In this document: positions 36,386-45,093 of the stretch, piece by piece
Layout: each line of letters opens with the position of its first letter
How positions within the stretch are numbered: the first letter of the stretch is position 1
Source of the DNA: an uncultured Paracoccaceae bacterium
GTDB taxonomy: Bacteria; Pseudomonadota; Alphaproteobacteria; Rhodobacterales; Rhodobacteraceae
NCBI GenBank assembly: GCA_937924905.1
Contig: CALDUK010000016.1
Span: 124,001-188,000 of the forward strand
Length of the DNA: 64,000 nt
Direction of reading: 5' to 3'
Program-made: the position numbers and the translations under genes
The notes under the pieces: model-generated
What the model was told of the DNA's origin: nothing
The model's input: the letters and a program-made list of their open reading frames with translations, nothing else
The model's database searches: none

Positions 36386-37072
36386 TTGGAGATCATCGAC
36401 TGCCCCTCGCCAAATTTCGGTGACCGACCAGGGAACGCGACCGTCGATCTGATTGTCCTGCATTATACCGCTATGACCGACGCAGACGCGGCGTCGAAAC
36501 GACTTTGTGACCCGGAAACACAGGTTTCGGCGCACTATCTTATCGACCGCGACGGGAAAATCTTTCGGTTGGTGGATGAAGAAAAACGCGCCTGGCATGC
36601 CGGGGCAGGCAGTTGGGCCGCGCAGGACGACGTCAATTCCCATTCTATCGGCATCGAACTGGACAATGACGGGACCTCTCCGTTTACCGATCCTTTGATG
36701 GCGGGTCTTGAAACTTTGCTGGCCGACATCTTGGGCCGTCACAAACTGTCAGCGAAAGCCGTCATTGGCCATTCGGACATGGCGCCTGACCGGAAGTCTG
36801 ACCCCGGCCCCCATTTCGATTGGCAAAGATTGGCGAAAGCAGGGCTTTCCATCTGGCCCGAACCGGCGCTGAAAGGCGACTTTATGCGGGACGCCGTGAC
36901 ATTCGGCTATTCCCCGCATCACGACGAAGCCACGATTTGCCGCGCCTTTCGCGCGCGCTTCCGCCCCTTTGCAACCGGCCCCCTGAATGTCGCGGACATA
37001 TCGCTTATGGCGGGACTTGCCCGCCAATACCCGGCCGATGGGGCAACGCATGCGTCGCAAGGTCCGGCTTAA
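36386..37072 (+). CDS. N-acetylmuramoyl-L-alanine amidase (amidase_2/AmiD type)
   Basis: A 228-residue zinc amidase that cleaves the MurNAc-L-Ala bond. The zinc ligands are in IVLHYTAM and GHSDMAPDRKSDPGPHFDW. The C-terminal half resembles a peptidoglycan-binding module. TTG start at 36386 with GGAGG at 36376-36380; this is the only start that keeps the N-terminal EIIDCPSPNF. No obvious signal peptide, so a cytoplasmic recycling (AmpD-like) role is possible. Confidence 0.88.
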   Translation: MEIIDCPSPNFGDRPGNATVDLIVLHYTAMTDADAASKRLCDPETQVSAHYLIDRDGKIFRLVDEEKRAWHAGAGSWAAQDDVNSHSIGIELDNDGTSPFTDPLMAGLETLLADILGRHKLSAKAVIGHSDMAPDRKSDPGPHFDWQRLAKAGLSIWPEPALKGDFMRDAVTFGYSPHHDEATICRAFRARFRPFATGPLNVADISLMAGLARQYPADGATHASQGPA

Positions 37073-37122
37073 CCACCGAAAACACGCAAAAATCCTTCTG
37101 TTTTAGCCGTACATAGGGTAAC

Positions 37123-37483
37123 GCCTTTTTCTGCGGATGGCTGGATGGCCGCTTGGGTGCAAACCCGAGAGGAAAGTCCGGACTCTATGAAGCGGCGGTG
37201 CCGGGTAACGCCCGGCCGGGGAAACCCGAGGGAAAGCGCCACAGAAATCAAACTACCCCGCTTGCGGGGGAAAGGTGAAACGGTGGGGTAAGAGCCCACC
37301 GCGGCCTTGGTAACAAGGACGGCACGGCAAGCCCCACCGAGAGCAATGCCGAATAGGGGGTTCGCATGGGCGCGCTTCGGCCTGAACCCCGGGTAGGCAG
37401 CTAGACCCTGTTGGCAACAGCAGGGCCAGAGGAATGGTCATCGCGTCTTCGGACGTACAAAATCCGGCTTACAGGCCATCCGC
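37123..37483 (+). ncRNA. rnpB: RNase P RNA, bacterial class A
   Basis: The conserved core elements are in order: GAGGAAAGTCCGGACTC, the ACAGAAATC region, GGTGAAACGG, AGAGGAATGGTCATC and AAAATCCGGCTTACAGGCC. Helix P1 closes the ends: GCGGATGGC at 37123-37131 pairs with GCCATCCGC at 37475-37483. RNase P RNA removes the 5' leader from pre-tRNAs. Boundaries rest on P1 and are good to a few bases. Confidence 0.96.
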
Positions 37484-37793
37484 ATTTTCCACCAAACCGG
37501 GCCAGCGACCCCGGCCTGTGTCGCAGACTGGAAAGACGCGGTGCAGTGCGCTGGTCGGCAAAAGGTGGCCCGACGTCGTGGTCAAAATCAACGACGAAGC
37601 CACAACAGATGCGTCCTTCATATACCAGTGTCATACCCTTCAATACGAAGTTTGCGGAATACAGTGCCAATTCACCGTGCTCTAGCGGTCGGCCAAAAAG
37701 CGCGCTGCGTGTGTTTTTGAACTTTTCCCCTATGGCTTGGCGGTTCGCTGGCCTACATGTTGTTTAACTGAAAACCCAAGGGGGCTATTACAC
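37484..37793. other. Intergenic stretch without recognised features
   Basis: About 310 bases follow rnpB. Only a short T run (ATTTTCC) after the RNase P RNA and short overlapping frames are seen. No promoter, RNA fold or repeat stands out. Confidence 0.6.
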
Positions 37794-38492
37794 ATGAGTT
37801 TCGTTCGCACATTGGCCACGCTGGCCACCGGATTTGCAGCCGCAAAGGGCTATGACAAATTCAAGGACGTCGGCGGCATGCCTGGCGTCAAGGACGCTGT
37901 ACGCAACAATCCACAACTAAATCAAATGTCCGACCAGGCGTTGGACATGATGGCCAAGATGGGCTTGCCGACCGATCAATTGAAAGCGATGCGCGATCAG
38001 TTCATGGCCGATGGCGGCTCTGAAACGCCGGGACGGTCAGCTGGCATGGGGGGGCTTATGTCCGCACTTGGTGGCGGAATGGCAGGCGGTGCCGAACAGA
38101 CCAGTTCGATGATTGATACGCTTATGGGCAACACAGCCGCCACCGATACCATGGAAGAAAACGCCAAGCTCATGATCCGTGCAATGATCCAGGCGGCCAA
38201 ATCAGATGGCGAAATTGACGCCGCCGAGCGGGCCAAAATCATGGAACATCTTGGTGACATCGACGCTCAGGAACGCGCCTTTATCGAAGCCGAGCTGAAC
38301 GCGCCCGTTGATGCGGCCGCTTTGGCAAATGACACCTCGCAACAGATGGCGGCACAGGTCTATGCGGCCGCGTTGATGACCGTGAAAGTCGACAGTCTGG
38401 ACGAAGCCGAATACCTCAACAGTCTGGCCAGCAACCTGCGCCTATCTGCCGAAACCCGTCAGCGCGTTCACACCGCGATGGGGCTGGCCTGA
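37794..38492 (+). CDS. DUF533/TerB-like inner-membrane protein
   Basis: A 232-residue protein. The N-terminal half has a helix TLATLATGFAAAKGYDKF and a glycine-rich stretch, and the C-terminal half (about 120-232) is a TerB-like acidic helical domain (MIRAMIQAAKSDGEIDAAER, ...AALMTVKVDSLDEAEYL), as in the YebE family. These are often stress-induced. ATG at 37794; the frame starts earlier at 37737 without family sequence. Confidence 0.8.
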   Translation: MSFVRTLATLATGFAAAKGYDKFKDVGGMPGVKDAVRNNPQLNQMSDQALDMMAKMGLPTDQLKAMRDQFMADGGSETPGRSAGMGGLMSALGGGMAGGAEQTSSMIDTLMGNTAATDTMEENAKLMIRAMIQAAKSDGEIDAAERAKIMEHLGDIDAQERAFIEAELNAPVDAAALANDTSQQMAAQVYAAALMTVKVDSLDEAEYLNSLASNLRLSAETRQRVHTAMGLA

Positions 38493-38594
38493 CGCGGCTT
38501 TCGCCCTTGACAGGCAACACTTAGCGGTTAGAAGGCGAGGTCTGAGATTTCACGGGCCCCTCCTGCCGAATTGGGCCCAAGTAGGAGAAAACCG

Positions 38595-38762
38595 ATGGCG
38601 AAACCAGCCACGATCAAAATTCGTCTGAATTCGACCGCGGATACGGGCCATTTCTATGTGACGAAGAAGAACGCGAAAACCATGACCGAAAAAATGGTTG
38701 TCCGGAAATACGATCCCGTCGCGCGGAAGCACGTTGAATACAAGGAAGGCAAGATCAAATAA
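38595..38762 (+). CDS. rpmG: 50S ribosomal protein L33
   Basis: A 55-residue L33, starting [20 protein letters not shown] and ending [11 protein letters not shown]. This version lacks the zinc-binding cysteine pairs (the C-minus form). GTAGGAGAAAACCG precedes the ATG at 38595. Confidence 0.97.
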   Translation: MAKPATIKIRLNSTADTGHFYVTKKNAKTMTEKMVVRKYDPVARKHVEYKEGKIK

Positions 38763-38785
38763 TCTTGCCTCTGTCCTGAATAGAA

Positions 38786-38815
38786 AAGGCCGCGCATCAA
38801 GCGCGGCCTTTTTTG
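38786..38815. terminator. Bidirectional terminator between rpmG and tkt
   Basis: AAGGCCGCGC (38786-38795) pairs with GCGCGGCCTT (38801-38810) across a 5-base loop. T runs flank both sides (TTTTTG on plus; AAAA before the stem gives TTTT on minus), so it can end rpmG and the convergent tkt transcript. Confidence 0.8.
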
Positions 38816-38831
38816 TGTCTTGGGCGCCGGT

Positions 38832-40880
38832 TCACGCGTCTGTATTGTGTTCCCAACGGCCTTCAATCAGCTGTTTGGCTTTCTCAACGGTTGCGTCCGC
38901 TGTGATCCCGAAATGCGCATAAAGCTCGTTTGCAGGTGCCGAAGCCCCGAACCCGTGCATGCCGACAAATCCGGCTTTCTCGCGCTTGCCGCGTTCGCCA
39001 AACAACCAGCGATCCCAGCCAAAGCGGATACCAGCCTCAATCGCGATCCTGACAGGACCGGCGGGCAGAACTTTGCGCCGGTATTTTTCGTCCTGGGCTT
39101 CGAACAGTTCCCAACACGGCATCGACACAACGCGGGTTCCTATCCCTTCGGCTTCCAGCGCGTCGCGCGCGGCCATTGCGATTTCAACCTCTGATCCGGT
39201 CGCCATCAATATGACGCGCCGCTTTGCCGTGGCATCGGCCAGCACATAGGCCCCTTGGGCAGACAGGTTGCGCGTTTTGTGATCGGTCCGCAGCGTCGGC
39301 AGACCCTGGCGCGACAACGCCAGAACCGATGGTGTCCGTTCGGACGAAAACGCCAGTTCCCAAGCCTCGGCAGTTTCAACCGCATCTGCGGGGCGGAACA
39401 CATTGATATTCGGCGTCGCGCGCAGCATCGCCAAATGCTCGACCGGCTGGTGGGTTGGACCGTCTTCCCCCAGACCAATTGAATCGTGCGTCATCACATA
39501 GGTCGCAGGCACACCCATCAGCGCCGATAGCCGCATCGCGCCGCGGGCATAGTCGGTAAAGCACATGAACGTGCCGCCGTAGGGTTTGATACCGCCATGC
39601 AGCGCCAGGCCGTTCATCGCAGCCGCCATGCCGTGTTCGCGAATACCATAGTGAACGTACCGGCCTTTGCGGTTCGATGGGTCGAAAATGCCCAGATCAG
39701 GCGTTTTGGTGTTGTTCGACCCGGTCAGGTCGGCCGATCCGCCCAGTGTTTCCGGCATGACCGGGTTCAGGGCTTCCAACGCCATTTCGCTGGCTTTCCG
39801 TGTGGCGACTTTGGGCGCATTGGCCGACAGTTCTTTCTTCAGGCTGCGCACGGTTGACGCCAGCTTTTTGGGCACCTCGCCGGACATCACGCGCGTAAAT
39901 TCCGACTGGCGCGACATCGACAGCCCGCCGAACCGGTCTTCCCAAGCTTGCCGATCAGCAGCGCCCCGCGCGCCCGTGGCCCGCCACGCGTTCAGAATGT
40001 CGGATGGCACATCAAACGGGCCATGCGACCAGCCATAAGCGGCCCGTGTCAGCGCGATTTCTTCGTCACCCAAGGGCGCACCATGCGCCTTTGCAGTATC
40101 TTGCCGGTTGGGCGCGCCAAAGCCGATGTGGGTTTTGCAGTCGATCATCGTCGGCTTGCCAGACGATTTTGCCTTGGTCAGCGCTTTGTCGATGTCTTCC
40201 GGGTCATGCCCGTCGCATTCCAGCACATTCCAGCCCGAGGCCTGGAACCGCTTCTTTTGATCGGTGATGTCCGACAATGAAATTTCACCGTCGATCGAGA
40301 TATTGTTGTTGTCCCAAAGGACAATCAGCTTCGACAGTTTTTGCATGCCAGCCAGGCCGATGGCTTCCTGACTGATGCCTTCCATCAAGCAACCGTCGCC
40401 CGCGATCACATAGGTGAAGTGATCGACAACTTTCTTGCCAAACCGCGCCCGCATCGCTTCTTCGGCCATCGCGAACCCGACCGAATTGGCCAGCCCTTGG
40501 CCCAAAGGCCCGGTTGTCGTCTCTATCCCTTTGGCATGGCCGTATTCCGGGTGGCCTGCTGTCACATATCCAAACTGGCGAAAGTTCTTCACCTGCTCCA
40601 GGGTCATGTCCTCGTACCCGGTCAGATAAAGCAGCGCATAAAGCAACATCGAACCATGGCCTGCCGAAAGAATGAACCGGTCCCGGTCCGCCCAATCCGG
40701 AGCCGAGGCGTCAAACTTCAGGTGCTTTTCAAACAGAACCGTGGCGACATCCGCCATTCCCATCGGCATACCTGGATGCCCTGAATTGGCCGCCTGCACG
40801 GCGTCTATCGCAAGGGTGCGAATAGCTGTCGCGCGCGCGAAGTGATCCGGATGAAGCTCTTTCAGCGTCGCGATATCCAT
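38832..40880 (-). CDS. tkt: Transketolase
   Basis: A 682-residue thiamine-diphosphate enzyme of the pentose phosphate/Calvin pathways. Residues [16 protein letters not shown], the ThDP motif [15 protein letters not shown]...NN, the [20 protein letters not shown] region and the C-terminal domain are present, and length is normal. The ATG at 40880 has GGAGGCCC upstream. Confidence 0.97.
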   Translation of the reverse strand: MDIATLKELHPDHFARATAIRTLAIDAVQAANSGHPGMPMGMADVATVLFEKHLKFDASAPDWADRDRFILSAGHGSMLLYALLYLTGYEDMTLEQVKNFRQFGYVTAGHPEYGHAKGIETTTGPLGQGLANSVGFAMAEEAMRARFGKKVVDHFTYVIAGDGCLMEGISQEAIGLAGMQKLSKLIVLWDNNNISIDGEISLSDITDQKKRFQASGWNVLECDGHDPEDIDKALTKAKSSGKPTMIDCKTHIGFGAPNRQDTAKAHGAPLGDEEIALTRAAYGWSHGPFDVPSDILNAWRATGARGAADRQAWEDRFGGLSMSRQSEFTRVMSGEVPKKLASTVRSLKKELSANAPKVATRKASEMALEALNPVMPETLGGSADLTGSNNTKTPDLGIFDPSNRKGRYVHYGIREHGMAAAMNGLALHGGIKPYGGTFMCFTDYARGAMRLSALMGVPATYVMTHDSIGLGEDGPTHQPVEHLAMLRATPNINVFRPADAVETAEAWELAFSSERTPSVLALSRQGLPTLRTDHKTRNLSAQGAYVLADATAKRRVILMATGSEVEIAMAARDALEAEGIGTRVVSMPCWELFEAQDEKYRRKVLPAGPVRIAIEAGIRFGWDRWLFGERGKREKAGFVGMHGFGASAPANELYAHFGITADATVEKAKQLIEGRWEHNTDA

Positions 40881-41075
40881 GGGCTCGGGCCTCCAGTAAA
40901 TGTCCTTGATTTCCGCAGTTTGATATCAGCACGGCGGACGAGCGCAAGGGAAGCGTCCCGCTTGGGCCGAATGGGGGGTGAATCATGTCACGCATGCGGT
41001 ATTCTAGCCCCGGCAGTGCGGTGTGCGGGACGATTCGACTGGGGACAAGCCGCGACAATTAGGCTGGGAAAAAGC

Positions 41076-41537
41076 ATGGACGATATCTCTGAATACCAGC
41101 GTCGGATAACGGCAGCGCTTGACCGCGCCAGTCAGGCGCTTGACCAATTGCGCGCGGGCGAAGACGGCGACACATCTGCTTTGCAGGCTGAACTTGAAGC
41201 CGAACGTGTGGCGAACCAGCAGCTTGAGGAACGCGTGCGCGCCATCAAGGAAAAACAGGAATCCACGGTCTCCAAGCTGGAAGACGAAGTCGCCCAGTTA
41301 AAAACCGCGCTGAAAACCCGCGACGAAGAGGTTCAGCAAATGCGCAGCGTCAATGACACGTTGCGCAGCTCGAACACGAAACTGCGCAATGCCAATGCCC
41401 AGGGCGTGGGCGATGCCGATGCGATCAACGCAGGCATGGTCACCGAACTGGAAAGTTTGCGCGCCGCCCGCGCGTCGGAACAGGCGGAAATCGCGGAAAT
41501 TCTCGCCACATTAGACCCCGTCCTGAAGGAGGCCTGA
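41076..41537 (+). CDS. Coiled-coil protein upstream of zapA (ZauP-like)
   Basis: A 153-residue protein, almost wholly helical and coiled coil (AELEAERVANQQLEERVRAI, EVAQLKTALKTRDEE). It lies one base upstream of zapA on the same strand. In Caulobacter a conserved coiled-coil protein, ZauP, encoded upstream of zapA, works with ZapA to focus the Z-ring; homology is inferred from position and composition. The ATG at 41076 was chosen because the frame upstream is the tkt antisense. Confidence 0.7.
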   Translation: MDDISEYQRRITAALDRASQALDQLRAGEDGDTSALQAELEAERVANQQLEERVRAIKEKQESTVSKLEDEVAQLKTALKTRDEEVQQMRSVNDTLRSSNTKLRNANAQGVGDADAINAGMVTELESLRAARASEQAEIAEILATLDPVLKEA

Positions 41538-41538
41538 G

Positions 41539-41940
41539 ATGCCCGAGGTTGATATCAAAATCGGTGGCCGCACCTTCGCCGTCGCCTGTCAGCAAGGTGA
41601 AGAACACTATCTGGAATCGGCGGCCAGCCTTCTGAACGCCGAGGCCACCACGCTGATGGAACAGATCGGCCGTCTTCCCGAAGCCCGGATGTTGTTGATG
41701 GCGGGTCTGATGCTGGCCGACAAACACGCAGGTGTTGAAGACCAGACAAAGTCGATGGAAGACAAAATCGCCCAGCAAGAAGCCTGGATCGAAGAACTTC
41801 AAAACCGCCCCGCGCCGGAACCTGAACGCAAAGAGGTCGCGGTCATTCCATCGGCTGTGTCAGACAGTCTTGCCGAACTGGCCGCCCGAGCCGAAGCATT
41901 GGCGGAATCGGCCGAAGACAAACTGCGCGCCGCAAACTAG
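41539..41940 (+). CDS. zapA: Cell-division protein ZapA
   Basis: A 133-residue ZapA. The N-terminal domain is VDIKIGGRTFAVACQQGEEH and the C-terminal coiled coil spans DKIAQQEAWIEELQNRP. ZapA crosslinks FtsZ filaments at midcell. AGGAGGCC precedes the ATG at 41539, which sits just after the stop of the coiled-coil gene. The C-terminal ~40 residues are an extra basic/acidic tail. Confidence 0.9.
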   Translation: MPEVDIKIGGRTFAVACQQGEEHYLESAASLLNAEATTLMEQIGRLPEARMLLMAGLMLADKHAGVEDQTKSMEDKIAQQEAWIEELQNRPAPEPERKEVAVIPSAVSDSLAELAARAEALAESAEDKLRAAN

Positions 41941-41956
41941 GGCACGTCTTGCAGGT

Positions 41957-42247
41957 TTAGTCGTCGCGCAGGTGAAAGCAGGCCACGTCTTTCGCAGCGA
42001 CCCAATCGGCCGCTTCGGCGTCAAACGCTTTGAAATGCGCGCTTGCCAAATGCGCTTCGAACGCCGCGCGGTCGGTATACACTTCATATAGAAACACATC
42101 GCTATGCACAGCGTCGCCCGTGGCCACGTCAAAGCGATGACAGCCCGGTTCGCGCTCAAGCGAAGTGCGGGCGTTGCTCTGAACGGCGCGCAGAAACGCG
42201 TCTGCAAACTCCGGTTTGATCGCAAACCGGACGGTCACAACATACAT
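41957..42247 (-). CDS. Antibiotic biosynthesis monooxygenase-family protein
   Basis: A 96-residue ABM-domain protein (YVVTVRFAIKPEFADAF ... REPGCHRFDVATGD ... FLYEVYTDRAAFEAH). Such small dimeric proteins include quinol monooxygenases and haem degraders; no specific role is assigned. It overlaps the grxD stop by one base (TGATG) and so is in the same operon. Confidence 0.85.
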   Translation of the reverse strand: MYVVTVRFAIKPEFADAFLRAVQSNARTSLEREPGCHRFDVATGDAVHSDVFLYEVYTDRAAFEAHLASAHFKAFDAEAADWVAAKDVACFHLRDD

Positions 42248-42606
42248 CAGCCGTTGTGTTCGCGGATCTTGTCAGCGGCGTCTTTGTCAAAGGTCACGCC
42301 TTTGTCTTCGAACAACTGATCCAACTCGCCCGACAGCGTCATTTCCGTGACGATATCGCAGCCGCCGACAAATTCGCCCTTTACGTAAAGCTGCGGAATT
42401 GTGGGCCAGTCTGAAAAGTCTTTGATCCCCTGACGGATGCCGTCATCGGCCAGAACGTTCACGTCCTGATACTCAACGCCCATAAAGTTCAACACACCGG
42501 CCACGCGGCTTGAAAACCCGCATTGCGGCATTGATTTGGTGCCTTTCATGAAAAGCACAACGTCGTTCCCGCCGACGGTTTCCTTGATATCGGTTTCAGC
42601 GCTCAT
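42247..42606 (-). CDS. grxD: Monothiol glutaredoxin (Grx4/GrxD)
   Basis: A 119-residue CGFS glutaredoxin ([14 protein letters not shown]), with the WPTIPQLY and GGCDIVTEM motifs. CGFS glutaredoxins bind and transfer [2Fe-2S] clusters, often together with BolA proteins; a bolA gene lies 550 bases upstream on the same strand. The ATG at 42606 begins [11 protein letters not shown]; a longer frame to 42639 is not needed. Confidence 0.96.
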   Translation of the reverse strand: MSAETDIKETVGGNDVVLFMKGTKSMPQCGFSSRVAGVLNFMGVEYQDVNVLADDGIRQGIKDFSDWPTIPQLYVKGEFVGGCDIVTEMTLSGELDQLFEDKGVTFDKDAADKIREHNG

Positions 42607-42669
42607 GCGTCCGGTCTCCGTTCCATTGTCACATCCCACATAATGCGCTTTGCGCCCGGCTTCCAGAGC

Positions 42670-43122
42670 TTAGCCCCAGGTGATCCGTAACCGCGCATCC
42701 CCATCCAGGCGAAACACATCACCCGCCACCCAGCGCGCAAAAACCGCATGATCGCCCGAGGTCGGGAAATCGATGTCCAGAAAAGACAAGCCATCTTCTG
42801 TTTGCCGAAAAGGCGTCAGCCCCCGGTGGTTGGCTTCGGCTTCAATTCGTGCGGCATAGCCCCGCGACCAATCCGCAATTGGCAAATCGAATTGATAAAC
42901 CAACCCATGGCCCGCCTGTCGCGATGCGCTGACCTGCAAGAACCGCTCGCCCTCCAGTTCGGTTGCGGCAACATAAAACCGGTCGGCGCCTTCGGCCGCC
43001 AACGCTTCGATTCGCGCCAGATACGTGTCCAGCGTCCCGGTTTCAGACCCGGCCACAGGCGCACGCGCCTCGGGCGATGGCATGCGGATGCTGCGCAGGG
43101 CCAGAACGGCCAGCAACAACAA
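42670..43122 (-). CDS. Hypothetical membrane-anchored protein
   Basis: About 150 residues by the TTG at 43122. In frame upstream, to about 43149, the codons give LAYLIYLIGLLLLAV, a transmembrane helix that would make this an inner-membrane protein with a periplasmic domain. A CTG at 43149, preceded by GAGGCGGG and lying 11 bases after the bolA stop, is a plausible start. No family recognised. It is between bolA and grxD, suggesting operon membership. Confidence 0.6.
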   Translation of the reverse strand: MLLLAVLALRSIRMPSPEARAPVAGSETGTLDTYLARIEALAAEGADRFYVAATELEGERFLQVSASRQAGHGLVYQFDLPIADWSRGYAARIEAEANHRGLTPFRQTEDGLSFLDIDFPTSGDHAVFARWVAGDVFRLDGDARLRITWG

Positions 43123-43159
43123 CCCGATCAGGTAAATCAGATAGGCCAGGGTTCCCGCC

Positions 43160-43396
43160 TCAATCCGGTGTGCGGGTGGTCAGGGCAAGCGCATGCAGGT
43201 CGCCGTCCGGCCCATCCATCTTGCCTTTCAATGCGGCATAGACTGACCGTTGCTGCTGGACCCGGTTCATGCCCTTGAAACTTGCGTCGATCACCAGTGC
43301 CGACATATGCACCCCATCGCTTCCGCCGACCTCGATCGTGGCATCAGGAAAGGTCTCGCGCAAAAGCGCCTCGATCTCGTGGGCCTGCATGGGCAT
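43160..43396 (-). CDS. BolA-family protein
   Basis: A 78-residue BolA (AHEIEALLRETFPDATIEVG ... HMSALVIDASFKGMNRVQQQRSVYAAL). The His in DLHALALTT and the conserved VYAAL region match the family. BolA proteins partner with CGFS glutaredoxins in Fe-S cluster handling; grxD is downstream. The ATG at 43396 has GAGGAG upstream. The subfamily (BolA vs IbaG) is not resolved. Confidence 0.92.
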   Translation of the reverse strand: MPMQAHEIEALLRETFPDATIEVGGSDGVHMSALVIDASFKGMNRVQQQRSVYAALKGKMDGPDGDLHALALTTRTPD

Positions 43397-43506
43397 GGCA
43401 AACGCTCCTCGCTGTTTCCTCAATACCTAAGGGTGCATTCAGGGTGCCGCAAGCTTGCTCGATCAAGGGTTTCGTGGAAACCTGTCGCAAAAGACAGAGG
43501 TGACGC

Positions 43507-44451
43507 ATGCAAACTCCGACCGCCGATGACATCAGCCATCCAATCAGTGCGGGCGTGTCCGTGCAATTGAAGGACATCCAGAAAACCCTGCAGCTTCGGG
43601 TGCTCAGCGACGACGATTGGACCCATTGGACGACCAAGGGTTATGTGATCGTCAAAAACGCGGTGCCGCAGGAAAACCTTGACCGATTGGTTGGCCTTCT
43701 CTGGGAATTTGATGACAAAGACCCAGCCGACCCCGAAACATGGTACGCGCCCGAACGCCGCCCCCATGCCCGGCCCGAGCTGAACAATGCCGGCATGGTC
43801 GAGATCTATAACCACCAGTTTCTGTGGGACAACCGCCAAAGCCAGCGATTGTATGATGCGTTCGTCGATATCTGGGACCGCGAAGATCTGTGGGTCGCTA
43901 TCGACCGCGCCAATCTGAACCCACCCCGAAAAGACAAATCCGGCAGTCAAGACGGCTTTATCCACTGGGACGTCAATACAGCCCTTGTCCCACAGCCCAT
44001 CGGGGTACAGGGCGTGCTCAGCCTGATGCCGCAAGACGATGAAACCGGCGGGTTCCAATGCGCGCCGTATCTGTTTGAACATTTTGAAGACTGGGTCAAA
44101 ACCCAACCCGACGACCGCAATCCCATCCTGCCTGACATGGCCGGTGTGCCGCGCGAAAATATCTCGCTCGAGCCGGGCGATTTGATGATCTTCAATTCAC
44201 TCCTCGCCCATGGGGTCCGGCCCAATTTTTCCAACGGGCGCGTCCGCATGGCGCAATATATCTCGATGTACCCTGCCGACCATGACAACGCAGCCGAGCG
44301 TGCGGAACGCATTCGCCTGTGGCGCGAGATCGAGCCTCCGAACCGCCCCGATTTTCCAGGCGACCCACGAGACTGGGAAAAGAAAAACAATGGTGGCCCG
44401 GCAAACCTGACCCCGCTGGGCCGGAAACTTCTGGGGGTGGATCACTGGTAA
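43507..44451 (+). CDS. Phytanoyl-CoA dioxygenase-family protein
   Basis: A 314-residue Fe(II)/2-oxoglutarate oxygenase. The HxD pair lies in GFIHWDVNTAL, the distal His in SLLAHGVRPNFS and a 2-oxoglutarate Arg in NGRVRMAQYIS. The family includes PhyH and ectoine hydroxylase-like enzymes; the substrate is not identifiable. AGAGGTGAC precedes the ATG at 43507. Confidence 0.9.
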   Translation: MQTPTADDISHPISAGVSVQLKDIQKTLQLRVLSDDDWTHWTTKGYVIVKNAVPQENLDRLVGLLWEFDDKDPADPETWYAPERRPHARPELNNAGMVEIYNHQFLWDNRQSQRLYDAFVDIWDREDLWVAIDRANLNPPRKDKSGSQDGFIHWDVNTALVPQPIGVQGVLSLMPQDDETGGFQCAPYLFEHFEDWVKTQPDDRNPILPDMAGVPRENISLEPGDLMIFNSLLAHGVRPNFSNGRVRMAQYISMYPADHDNAAERAERIRLWREIEPPNRPDFPGDPRDWEKKNNGGPANLTPLGRKLLGVDHW

Positions 44452-44463
44452 GCGCTGCTGCGA

Positions 44464-45093
44464 CTAGATCATGTCCAACGCGGTTTGCGTGGCTTCGAAG
44501 AACTGACCGACATGCAACCCGTCGGCCAGGGCGTGGTTGATCTGCACCGTCATTGCCATGTCATACCCGTCGACTGTGGGCACTATCTTGCCCCAGCTGA
44601 TGCGCGGGATGCAGTCGTCTGACTGGGGCAAGGCGTGATCCAGCGCGGTAAAATCAACCCAGGGCAGACAGGACAGATAGGCCACATTCAACCGCATGGT
44701 TTCGCCTGCGTTGATGCCATTGCTGTCTTGTACCTGAGCCGTGATCCGTGCGCATTCCGCATCGAACATCGCCCGGTCGGCGATAAACGGATAATAGCCA
44801 TAGCCATATTCCCCGTTCTTCAAAGCCACCGTCGATGACAGCACAGGTGCACCGAACTGCAGGATGGTTTCGCCCTTGAACCGCACGCACAAGGCAGGCA
44901 CAGCCGTCAGACCCGTGCCGATGGCCCAGACTGTGTGCCGAAATGGCGAAAACCCAAGCGGTTTGCCAATGGTCATCAATCGCGTGACATCCACCCGCAC
45001 TGTCGTTGCAAAATGCGGGTGGTCGAATTTACGAAAGTATTTGAAATGCTCCGCGCGGGGCCAGGTTGTTGGGTCGATGGGACGACCCGTCAA
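44464..45093 (-). CDS. CAT-like acetyltransferase
   Basis: A 209-residue chloramphenicol-acetyltransferase-fold protein. The catalytic His lies in [18 protein letters not shown], where the CAT consensus HHxxxDG reads NHALADG. TTG start at 45093 overlaps the purL stop (TTGA). Translational coupling to purL suggests a housekeeping acetyl transfer rather than drug resistance. Substrate unknown; the usual C-terminal CAT length is met. Confidence 0.85.
   Translation of the reverse strand: MTGRPIDPTTWPRAEHFKYFRKFDHPHFATTVRVDVTRLMTIGKPLGFSPFRHTVWAIGTGLTAVPALCVRFKGETILQFGAPVLSSTVALKNGEYGYGYYPFIADRAMFDAECARITAQVQDSNGINAGETMRLNVAYLSCLPWVDFTALDHALPQSDDCIPRISWGKIVPTVDGYDMAMTVQINHALADGLHVGQFFEATQTALDMI

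Noticed and set aside
37401-37767. Overlapping open frames on both strands after rnpB
   Set aside because: They run through the RNase P RNA and lack ribosome sites or family features; they reflect high GC content.
41941-41956. 6S RNA next to zapA
   Set aside because: In many bacteria 6S RNA follows zapA, but here only 16 bases separate zapA from the next gene.
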